From Paenibacillus sp. BK033 (GTDB lineage Bacteria > Bacillota > Bacilli > Paenibacillales > Paenibacillaceae): a stretch of DNA of 64,000 bases. The notes under the pieces are model-generated. The model ran no database searches. It was not told the origin of the DNA and saw only the letters and a program-made list of their open reading frames with translations. The stretch covers positions 1 through 64,000 of the forward strand of contig NZ_SLVP01000011.1 of the NCBI RefSeq assembly GCF_004345425.1. Reading direction: 5' to 3'. Shown in pieces: positions 44,136-51,964 of the stretch (positions are counted from its first letter, which is position 1; the number at the start of each line of letters is the position of its first letter). A program made the position numbers and the translations under genes.

Positions 44136-45011
44136 CTACTCTTTCATCCCGGAGGTCGCCATCGTCTGCATGACGCTGCTCTGCGAGATGATAAAGAGCG
44201 TAATCGGAACGATCATTAATAGAAGGGCGACCGCCGCTCCAACGCCAGCGCGGGCGATGCCGCCTGCCGAGATTATGCCAAGCGCGTAATGAAGCGTCTT
44301 CAGGTTCTCGCTGTAAATGAAGTTGCCTCCGTCGGTCCCCCATAAGGCGGGGAACTGCAAAATCATTAGCGTCAGCCATGCGGGCTTCACGTTCGGCATG
44401 ACGATGCTCCAATAAATCCGGTATTCGTTCGCTCCGTCAATCTTGGCAGCTTCCAGCAGCGCATCCGGAATCTGTTCCATGAATTGCTTCATGAGGAACA
44501 ATCCGAGTGGGAAGGCGAGAGCCGGCACGATCACCGAGGCCTGCGTGTTGACCCAGCCGAGCCAGGACATGACCATAAAGTTCGGAATCGCGGTAACATG
44601 TCCCGAGAACATCAAGGACAATATGACGATAGAGAACAAAGTCCTCGATCCCCAAAATCGGTATTTCGCAAGAGGATAGGCCGCGGCAGACGCCAGCAGA
44701 ATATGTCCCGCCGTCCCCGTGATCGTGATAAACAGAGTGTTTGAGATATAGCGGGACAGCGGCACCCACGAGTTCCCCATCAGGGCGAACAGGTCGAAGA
44801 AGTTGTCCAGCGTCGGATTGTTGACCAGAAACCGCGGCGGGAAAATAAACAGTTCGTCAAGCGGCTTGAATGCATTGCTCACCGCATAGATGAGCGGAAG
44901 CGCCATAAACGCGCCGAAAACGGCTAGAAGCGCGAACATGAAAAAACTGACGGCAAAGGATCGGTTTAACCGCCTGGGGGGCCGGAATACAGCTAGCATC
45001 CTCATGACCAA
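44136..45011 (-). CDS. Carbohydrate ABC transporter permease (MalG-type)
   Basis: 291 residues with six membrane segments and the EAA loop EAAKIDGANEYRIYWSIVMP. It lies three bases from the partner permease gene (45014) and 15 bases ahead of the NHL gene. Together with 45014 it forms the second permease pair of the ten-gene operon. Confidence 0.92.
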   Translation of the reverse strand: MVMRMLAVFRPPRRLNRSFAVSFFMFALLAVFGAFMALPLIYAVSNAFKPLDELFIFPPRFLVNNPTLDNFFDLFALMGNSWVPLSRYISNTLFITITGTAGHILLASAAAYPLAKYRFWGSRTLFSIVILSLMFSGHVTAIPNFMVMSWLGWVNTQASVIVPALAFPLGLFLMKQFMEQIPDALLEAAKIDGANEYRIYWSIVMPNVKPAWLTLMILQFPALWGTDGGNFIYSENLKTLHYALGIISAGGIARAGVGAAVALLLMIVPITLFIISQSSVMQTMATSGMKE

Positions 45012-45013
45012 TT

Positions 45014-45970
45014 TTATTCCCCTACCTTTCGCAACAGTTTTTGCGTCAACTTATTGGCGCCGATCATCATGCAGAAGAGCACTGTCGCGATAGTGGATGC
45101 GTACCCCATCTCGTAGCGGATTGTGCCGAAGTCCATCAAGTGCGTTACGATGGTATGCCCCGCATAGTTAACGCTTGGAAAACCGGCTAGCGCGATCGAT
45201 ATATCGGCGACCGCAAGCGAGCCTGTAATCTGCATAACAGCTCCGAACATCAGCTGCGGCCGCATGGACGGCAGCGTGATGAACCAAAGCTCCTGCCAGC
45301 GGTTCTTGATGCCATCTACGGCTCCCGCTTCGATCAGCGATCGGTCGATCGTCTGAAGACCGGCGATGAAGGCCAGGAAGCTGGTGCCCAGGCTAAGCCA
45401 CAGCTGGACGATGATAATAATAGGCAGAATATATTTTTCGTTTGAAAGCCATTGAATCGGTTCGAGAATAAAACCGAATCTCATGAGGAACCCGTTCAAA
45501 TATCCGTAGCTGTCTCCGGAGAATACGATCAGCCAAATAAAGAATACGTTCCCCGAAATGGACGGCGCGTAGAACACAAGGGTCATAAACGCTCTGACCT
45601 TGGGCGACAATTCATTGATAATCCAGGCAAAGAGGAAACACGCGATATAGCTGATCGGACCGGTCACGATTGCGAACATGAACGTATTCTTCAGAGCGAT
45701 CATGAACACGTCGTCGCCTAGGAACAATCGGGAGTAATTCTGCCAGCCTACGAATCTCGGAAACTCCAGCATGTTGAAATAAAAGAAGCTGAGCGCCAGC
45801 GAGATGACGACCGGAACGACCGTAAACGTGAAGAAGATCAGCATGTACGGACTCATCAGCAAGTAGTAGTGCTTGTTTTTCCGAAGCTCTTGGGCAACAT
45901 TGGCGAGTCGTGACGGCTTCTTTGCCTGGATGAGGCTCGACGCGGCATGACGGTTTGCTTCTGCTTGCAT
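45014..45970 (-). CDS. Sugar ABC transporter permease (MalF-type)
   Basis: 318 residues, six membrane segments, N-terminal cytoplasmic tail of about 40 residues. The EAA loop EAGAVDGIKNRWQELWFITL is slightly degenerate. It follows the large binding protein gene by 17 bases and pairs with the permease at 44136. Confidence 0.92.
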   Translation of the reverse strand: MQAEANRHAASSLIQAKKPSRLANVAQELRKNKHYYLLMSPYMLIFFTFTVVPVVISLALSFFYFNMLEFPRFVGWQNYSRLFLGDDVFMIALKNTFMFAIVTGPISYIACFLFAWIINELSPKVRAFMTLVFYAPSISGNVFFIWLIVFSGDSYGYLNGFLMRFGFILEPIQWLSNEKYILPIIIIVQLWLSLGTSFLAFIAGLQTIDRSLIEAGAVDGIKNRWQELWFITLPSMRPQLMFGAVMQITGSLAVADISIALAGFPSVNYAGHTIVTHLMDFGTIRYEMGYASTIATVLFCMMIGANKLTQKLLRKVGE

Positions 45971-45987
45971 CGGCTTCCACCCCCTAA

Positions 45988-48885
45988 CTATTTCTGCAGA
46001 TTGAATTCCTTCCGCTTGAGTGCGATTTCGTCATTCATGTACAAAATATAATCCGAAAGGGCTTCGCGCGGATTCTCGCTCTGGTTCACGACGCGCCGGA
46101 AGGCATTATCCAGATGCCTGCCCGTGAAATAACCGCCCGGCACTTGAGGGATGCCCCTTACCCATTGCCATTGGCGTTCCAGGTTGTTGAAATCCTTGAC
46201 CGGCCATGGCAGCTGCTCCAATGCTTCGATGTTGGCTGTCGGATATCGCGCAGCATCGCCGAGCAGCCCTTCCAGCTCTCGTCCGTAAGCGATCTGGGTA
46301 TCCTTGTCCGTCCACCACTTCATGAATGACCACGCCGCGTCCTTGTCATCGGCATTATCCAGCATCATGACCGCGGTCGTATGGCTGGCGACCTCATGAC
46401 TGACGGACCCGTCCTTGTGCTCGGTGCCGGGTACGACGGCAAAGTCCCACAGCCCTTTGATCTCCGGTGCCAGAACCGTTAGCAAATTGTACGTTGTATA
46501 ATCGGCAATACCGATAGGCATCTCGCCAGTCCGGAACCGATTAGCGAAATCCGCTTGCAGCGGAAATTTGTAGTTCGTATAAAATTGCGTCCAGCGCTTG
46601 AACACCTGCATTGAAATCTCGGAGTCGAGTGCGCTCTTCCTGTCATTGTCCCGGTAGAACTGGCCGCCGTTCTGGTAAAGAAGCATGGCGAACGCCGCAT
46701 TCGGAACCAGGGTCGCATTGTTCGCAGCCGATTCGATCGGCAAATAAAACTCCATGTTATGCTTCTGCAGCACCGAAATCATGTTATACACATCCTGCCA
46801 CGTCTTCGGAGGCTCCAAATCCAGCTCTTTGAGAATATCCTTGCGATAGAACAGCATCGGGAAAGTCTGCTGCTCCGGCAGCGCGTATACCCCTTCGTCA
46901 TATCTGTAAGGCGTTATGGCGCTATCGCGAAACCTTGCAGCGACTTTCTCGAAATCCGGGAAAGCGGTCAAATCGGCTGCGGCGTTCCTCATCGCATAAT
47001 TGACAGGGGCATCCTCGCCGGCCTGCAAGGCAACATCCGGCCCTTCGCCGGCCAGGACAGCCGGAAGCAGGATGCCGCCCGGAACGAGCCTTACATTTAC
47101 CGATATGTTCGTCTCGGGCGTAAACCTGTCGTCAATCAACGCTTTCAACACTTGCGCCTGGTCCCTTCCCGTCGTTACCCAAACCGTGATGGAACGCCCG
47201 CCTTCTTCCGTACTGCCGATACTATCGTAGTCTTCGGTATAAGAGGCAACGTAAGCGCCTAGCTCGTGCTTGATCTTCTCGAGCAAAGTCGCTTTCGCTC
47301 TCGGGAGCTTGCTGCCTGGGGACGCAACGATGAGATAATCCAACGTAAGCGGCTGTTCGCGCACGTTCAGAATCCACGTGCCGAGACCACCGACATTCAC
47401 CTTGAAGGAGTTCAGACGGTTCGCGATCGTTTCCGGCTTCTCCGCCATTTCGTTCAACTGCCTTACCATCGTATGAAGAACAGCGACTTTATCGCTTTTC
47501 TCCCCTGTCGATTGTTCGAGATAATCCGCCACGGCCTGGATAGTGCCGGCTTGTTCCCGGAAAACATCGATCATGCCGGGAATCCGCTTCTCCAATTGAT
47601 AATCGCGGTTAGGGTCCGGCGTATTTGAGGTAATCAACAAAATTTTTCGATACATCTCGTTTAGCTTCAGCACGCTCGATTTGATCGTCTCAATAAGCGG
47701 AGCGAGCTCGCCGAGCGAAACCGCCATACGAATGGTATGTTTCCCTTTCGTCAGATGGAACAGGTAAGGCTTATCCCCTCCCAGCACATCTGTCCGCCAT
47801 TCCATATTGAAGCCGAATCGCGTCCGCTTCATTTCCTGGAATGGATATTCGCCATCGATCATGATGCTGCGCGTCGCATAGACGCCGCGCAGCTGATCCT
47901 GTTTGCGCTTCAGCGCAATCTGGTACAACCCATCCTCTTCCACCTCGAATTCCCATTCAATCCACTGCCCCGGCAGCTTCCAGTTAAGGCCCCCTATCGC
48001 GTTGACCCGAATCTTCGAAGCGCTGTACGGCGTAACAGAAGGGCTTGACCGATCGGAAAGCGGATAAAGCGTAGGGGAAGATTTCAGGGTCGCATCCTCA
48101 GCCTGAATCACGATGAATTGACCTTCGGCGGCTGCAGCTCCTTCGGCTTCATATTCGGCTTTCCGTTCTTCATAGGTTTTCGTCTCCGGCTCCTGGTATA
48201 ACTCGATATAGTCGATAGCCATCGGTTCCCTCAAGGAAGTCAGGGAGATGGTCTGAACCCCTTCTCCGAAATAAAACAAATAGGGCTCGTCATTGTAACC
48301 TTCGCTGTCCTTGAAGGACGCGATTTGCCAAGCCGGCTTCTCTATCTGCCTCGGGCGCAAATCGTTTCCGCGATTGTCCCGCTCGATTTCGTCTTCGCGA
48401 TTGCCCCAATCTCGATCGAACAATAAAATGTCGGAGCCTTTAAAAGGCACTTCCTGATTGATCGCGAACTCCCTCTCGATAGCGGAGCTTTTCCCCTCAA
48501 TAGGAAAATAATGAATTCGAACATTGTATAGACCCGGTTGATCGACCCGGACCTTCCAACTAATCGTGCCCGACTCGGGCGTTAACACAGCTTGGCCCTT
48601 CAGGCCTTGAAATCCGTTCGCAACCTCAAAGCCGTCCCCTTCGAGCGCGGTATAATGCTCGCCTTCGATTCGGATTTTCGCTGGCGGCCGGTCTGCGTTC
48701 GAGTAGCGTTTCGTATAGGCGTCATATCCGTCTTTTGCATCAGAATCCATTACCGTCGAAAAATCGCTAATAGCCTGAACATCGCCGTTGCCTTTTTGAC
48801 TTGATGGGTAGATCGCCCATATGGACAAACCTAAAACAAAAAAAATACATATCCATTTCACTAATTTCTGGCTTCTGACGCTCAA
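45988..48885 (-). CDS. Membrane-anchored carbohydrate-binding modules fused to an ABC solute-binding protein
   Basis: 965 residues, about twice the usual binding protein. An N-terminal membrane segment (about 8-28) has no lipobox and probably stays as anchor. Two CBM6/35-like beta-sandwich domains follow (about 70-235 and 255-395; each with IEGEHY or IQAEDA at its start and WKVRVDQPGLYNVRI or WEFEVEEDGLYQIAL). A helical linker (395-500) precedes a complete solute-binding domain (about 540-950) with NTIVxVVL-type motifs replaced by YRKDILKELDLEPPKTWQDV and MKWWTDKDTQ. The protein would hold polysaccharide at the cell surface next to the importer. It is followed directly by two permease genes. 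Confidence 0.85.
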   Translation of the reverse strand: MSVRSQKLVKWICIFFVLGLSIWAIYPSSQKGNGDVQAISDFSTVMDSDAKDGYDAYTKRYSNADRPPAKIRIEGEHYTALEGDGFEVANGFQGLKGQAVLTPESGTISWKVRVDQPGLYNVRIHYFPIEGKSSAIEREFAINQEVPFKGSDILLFDRDWGNREDEIERDNRGNDLRPRQIEKPAWQIASFKDSEGYNDEPYLFYFGEGVQTISLTSLREPMAIDYIELYQEPETKTYEERKAEYEAEGAAAAEGQFIVIQAEDATLKSSPTLYPLSDRSSPSVTPYSASKIRVNAIGGLNWKLPGQWIEWEFEVEEDGLYQIALKRKQDQLRGVYATRSIMIDGEYPFQEMKRTRFGFNMEWRTDVLGGDKPYLFHLTKGKHTIRMAVSLGELAPLIETIKSSVLKLNEMYRKILLITSNTPDPNRDYQLEKRIPGMIDVFREQAGTIQAVADYLEQSTGEKSDKVAVLHTMVRQLNEMAEKPETIANRLNSFKVNVGGLGTWILNVREQPLTLDYLIVASPGSKLPRAKATLLEKIKHELGAYVASYTEDYDSIGSTEEGGRSITVWVTTGRDQAQVLKALIDDRFTPETNISVNVRLVPGGILLPAVLAGEGPDVALQAGEDAPVNYAMRNAAADLTAFPDFEKVAARFRDSAITPYRYDEGVYALPEQQTFPMLFYRKDILKELDLEPPKTWQDVYNMISVLQKHNMEFYLPIESAANNATLVPNAAFAMLLYQNGGQFYRDNDRKSALDSEISMQVFKRWTQFYTNYKFPLQADFANRFRTGEMPIGIADYTTYNLLTVLAPEIKGLWDFAVVPGTEHKDGSVSHEVASHTTAVMMLDNADDKDAAWSFMKWWTDKDTQIAYGRELEGLLGDAARYPTANIEALEQLPWPVKDFNNLERQWQWVRGIPQVPGGYFTGRHLDNAFRRVVNQSENPREALSDYILYMNDEIALKRKEFNLQK

Positions 48886-48917
48886 CTTTGCTCCCCTCCC
48901 GCGGCAAGAGTGAAATT

Positions 48918-48956
48918 CAAACAGTCCACATTATGAACCGGGATGCGGACTGTTTG
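48918..48956 (-). terminator. Intercistronic hairpin
   Basis: CAAACAGTCC and GGACTGTTTG form a perfect 10-bp stem with a 19-base loop and no U-tract. It lies between the first gene of the operon (binding lipoprotein) and the rest. It probably attenuates or stabilises the 3' end so that the binding protein is made in excess. Confidence 0.6.
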
Positions 48957-48969
48957 ATCACTTCAATCG

Positions 48970-50358
48970 TTACTTCTTGTAGACTTCATCGATTGCCGCC
49001 TGGAAAGGCGTTTTATACGTCTCGATGACCGTGGATACGGATTGGCCTTTGTTAATCTCATCAGCGAACTGATAATAAGGCATACTTGGGAAGGTGCTTA
49101 GACTATCAAAACTAAACCGTTTACTCGCTAATACAACATTGTTGATATCGTCTTCGTTGTCAAACGATCTCTCGTACCAGTCCTGACCAGGATAGTCGTA
49201 AACCGAATCGTAGGTTTCGATTTTCTCCCAGATATACATGAGCTGCTCCGGATTTTTCGCTGCCTTCGGAATGACCATTGCCCCTGGATTGGTATCAGGT
49301 GTATTGTAGGAAGTTCCATTCGGTCCTTTAGGGAAAGGAATAAAGCCGATATCGAAGTCCTTCATGTCGTTATTCAGAGCTTCCGCCTCATAGTTTCCGG
49401 ATAAATACAACAACGTGTTGCCTTGACGGAAAAATTGACTTGGCTCCGTCCAATCGCCGCCCTCTGAAGGTCTGACGAGTTTATCGGTACTCAGCTTGGA
49501 TAGGAAATTCAAAACCTCGACGGTTTTAGGATCGTCCAGGTTCTGCTTATCCCCCTTCGTCAAGCTTGTCTCGTTGGAAGCAAGCGCTGAATCCAAAACG
49601 CCGGCGCCTGCCAATCCCCACGTATCAAGCTTTCCATCGTTATTCGTATCTCTATTAGCCTCTTTGATCACTTGCAGGAACGTATCCCAATTCCAGTTAT
49701 CTTCATTAATATATTCTTGAAGAGGTTTCATGCCGAGATTGTTCATCAACGTGCGATTGTAGAAGAAACCCGTCGCTCCCTGTGTATACCCGCCAAAACC
49801 GTACCCTCTCCCGTTATACTGCATGATCTTATTCGTTACTTCCGGATTGAATACTTTGTCATTTTTGGTGTATTCGTCAATCGGCCACAATAGATCTTGA
49901 CTTACCAACGATGGAATGGTGTACGATTTGCTCACGGCAATGAGATCGCCTACCGGTTCGCCGGCAAGCAATGATGCCGTAACCTTTTTCTGGTACTCGG
50001 CGCCATCGATGACCACGTATTCCACCTTGAAATTATGTTTCTTCATGAGAGCTTCCAGATTCTTTTTCCGTTGGATATTATCCGGATTATCTTCGGGGAT
50101 TTCCAAGCTCCAGAAGTTTACAATCTTGATTGTTCTGCCGCCCATATCGAAATCCATCTCCGGCGTTTCATTGGAATTTCCCGCGCCGTCCTCAGCGTCA
50201 TTCTCGGAAGCATTCGTCGCCGCCGGATTGTTTGATGGCTTTTCGGTAGCCGTATTGGTGCTTGCTGGATCGTTACCGCCATTGCTTCCGCTGCTGCAAG
50301 CCGCTAAAGAAAATATCAACATCACACTAACAAGCAACATAACTAGGTTTTTTTTCAT
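48970..50358 (-). CDS. Extracellular sugar-binding lipoprotein (ABC importer)
   Basis: 462 residues with lipobox LAAC (Cys21), a long Asn/Ser/Glu-rich linker (to about 65), then a family 1 solute-binding domain (IKIVNFWSLEIPEDNP start; SQFFRQGNTLLYLSGNYEAE motif). It is the first gene of the ten-gene operon and is closely followed by the fused binding protein gene. Start ATG 50358 behind GGGGGG. Divergent from an AraC regulator gene. Confidence 0.92.
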   Translation of the reverse strand: MKKNLVMLLVSVMLIFSLAACSSGSNGGNDPASTNTATEKPSNNPAATNASENDAEDGAGNSNETPEMDFDMGGRTIKIVNFWSLEIPEDNPDNIQRKKNLEALMKKHNFKVEYVVIDGAEYQKKVTASLLAGEPVGDLIAVSKSYTIPSLVSQDLLWPIDEYTKNDKVFNPEVTNKIMQYNGRGYGFGGYTQGATGFFYNRTLMNNLGMKPLQEYINEDNWNWDTFLQVIKEANRDTNNDGKLDTWGLAGAGVLDSALASNETSLTKGDKQNLDDPKTVEVLNFLSKLSTDKLVRPSEGGDWTEPSQFFRQGNTLLYLSGNYEAEALNNDMKDFDIGFIPFPKGPNGTSYNTPDTNPGAMVIPKAAKNPEQLMYIWEKIETYDSVYDYPGQDWYERSFDNEDDINNVVLASKRFSFDSLSTFPSMPYYQFADEINKGQSVSTVIETYKTPFQAAIDEVYKK

Positions 50359-50513
50359 TTTTCATCCCCCCGAGATGGTCATGTAATCGCTGTCACTTTG
50401 TTGTAATGACAGGGATACGGCTTAAAGTCGAACCCACTAAGCTATTTGCGCATGTGCAGCTATCCGCTCAGCACCTATCACCTCCTGCCCGCTTCAAATT
50501 CACTGCATGCAAT

Positions 50514-50527
50514 TGTAAGCGGTGTCA
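50514..50527. promoter_or_regulatory. Weak cre-like site upstream of the ten-gene operon
   Basis: TGTAAGCGGTGTCA departs from the cre consensus at two positions. A similar weak element, TGTAATCGCTGTCA, lies at 50382-50395. They may be decayed or low-affinity CcpA sites. Confidence 0.35.
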
Positions 50528-50626
50528 AATTCTTTGCACATCTTGTATGGGACGAAATCCGCATCGTGTCCCTCCTTGCTCTTTTAAAATCATATTGTAA
50601 AAAGTGGATACAAACCTTCAATTTAT

Positions 50627-50655
50627 AGACATCGGTATAGCATGATTTAGTCATT
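50627..50655 (-). promoter_or_regulatory. Shared island motif, copy 3 (upstream of the ten-gene operon)
   Basis: Plus-strand AGACATCGGTATAGCATGAT then TTAGTCATT, nearly identical to the copy at 26784-26812. It lies about 280 bases ahead of the binding protein start and about 190 bases from the divergent AraC gene, whose product is a candidate regulator. Confidence 0.65.
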
Positions 50656-50843
50656 CTCCCGTTATCCTAAAATCCGTGATATCAAATCACCATATCTGTA
50701 AATGCAAATCGGAACCAGAAGGCTTAAATAACGATTTTTAATATGTTTTTTAGTGCATTTTTGGTTGTATGATCAGCCATTTCGCACAGCTAAAATAAAA
50801 ATGACAGCGCATACAACTTCTACAGAAAAAGGGGGATTGTTGG

Positions 50844-51776
50844 ATGTCAAACGTGCGAGGAAGCAGTATGAATTCGAACTCCATGAAAAAGCTGGCGTCA
50901 ATTAAGGGCGATATCGCGGATAGCGTTTATTTGAACTGGTTTACCAAAGACAAGGAATTTCCGTTTTTTATTCAGTATGGCGGGCACAATGAGGATACGG
51001 GTCTTCATAAGCATGATGACTTCACCGAACTCGTAATTGTACTGAACGGGAACGCTACGCATATCGTCAATTCCGAAACCTATTTTATTAAAAAGGGGAA
51101 CGTATTTGTCATTAACGGTCCTACCTTCCATGCTTACCAAAATCCGCATGAATTTAAAATTTGCAATATTATGTTCCGGCCCGAAATCCTTCGAAGCGCC
51201 GGTCCGGATTTAAGCAACTCCAACGGCTTTCAGGCCCTTTTTGTTTTGGAGCCGTTTTATCGCAATATTCATTCTTTTCAAAGCGGGCTTAGTTTGTCGA
51301 TTCCAAGCTTGGAACACGTCTCCTCGATAATCGCCGAAATGATCAACGAATATAACGACAAGCAGCAAGGCTATCAGACCATGCTCAATTCCCGGTTTAT
51401 GGAACTGGCCGTCTATTTGTCCAGACAGTATGACAATCAGGAGAATGGCACGGACAGCAATCTGATGCATTTGGCGAATGCGGTCTCCTATATTGAAGAC
51501 CGTTATCTTGAGCCTCTTACTCTGGAGGAAATCGCGGCCAGATCCAATATTTCGGTTCGGCATCTGAATCGGATTTTTCAGTCTTATTACCAAACGACGC
51601 CTATTTCATACCTGCAACGACTTCGTTTGGAGCGGGCGCGTATGTTGTTAAGGCAAAGCGGACTCCCCATCACGAAAATTTCATACGAATGCGGCTTTAA
51701 CGACAGCAATTATTTCACTCGTAAGTTTTCCAAAACCTATGGACTTTCACCCAAGGCTTTTCGACAAGGCCAGTGA
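50844..51776 (+). CDS. AraC family transcriptional regulator
   Basis: 310 residues. A cupin-type sensor domain (about 35-130: GLHKHDDFTELVIVLNGNAT, then FVINGPTFHAY) precedes two AraC helix-turn-helix units (about 205-305: LTLEEIAARSNISVRHLNRI, then ITKISYECGFNDSNYFTRKF). Start ATG 50844 behind GGGGGA. It is divergent from the ten-gene operon and faces the GH3 gene, so it is the natural candidate for the regulator that reads the shared TAGCATRATWTAG motif. The inducer would be a mono- or oligosaccharide. Confidence 0.92.
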   Translation: MSNVRGSSMNSNSMKKLASIKGDIADSVYLNWFTKDKEFPFFIQYGGHNEDTGLHKHDDFTELVIVLNGNATHIVNSETYFIKKGNVFVINGPTFHAYQNPHEFKICNIMFRPEILRSAGPDLSNSNGFQALFVLEPFYRNIHSFQSGLSLSIPSLEHVSSIIAEMINEYNDKQQGYQTMLNSRFMELAVYLSRQYDNQENGTDSNLMHLANAVSYIEDRYLEPLTLEEIAARSNISVRHLNRIFQSYYQTTPISYLQRLRLERARMLLRQSGLPITKISYECGFNDSNYFTRKFSKTYGLSPKAFRQGQ

Positions 51777-51871
51777 TTTTTTTACCATAAAACCTTCCAC
51801 TAGACGCGGTCGCTCATCTTCGAAGTACTTCAATTGAAGTTTTCTCCTATTAGGTTTGTGTTGCAAATTAC

Positions 51872-51920
51872 AAAAGGCGCCCCGGTACATGTCAATAAAA
51901 CATATACCGGGGCGCCTTTT
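51872..51920. terminator. Bidirectional terminator between AraC and GH3 genes
   Basis: AAAAGGCGCCCCGGTA and TACCGGGGCGCCTTTT form a perfect 16-bp stem, one of the strongest in the window. It serves both convergent genes. Confidence 0.9.
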
Positions 51921-51964
51921 TAGGCCCAACTGGAATATTTAGTTTAATTCCATAAGGCAAGTTT

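Noticed and set aside
50802..50815. cre-like site TGACAGCGCATACA ahead of the AraC gene
   Set aside because: Two mismatches to the consensus, including one in the conserved half, and no second supporting site on that side.
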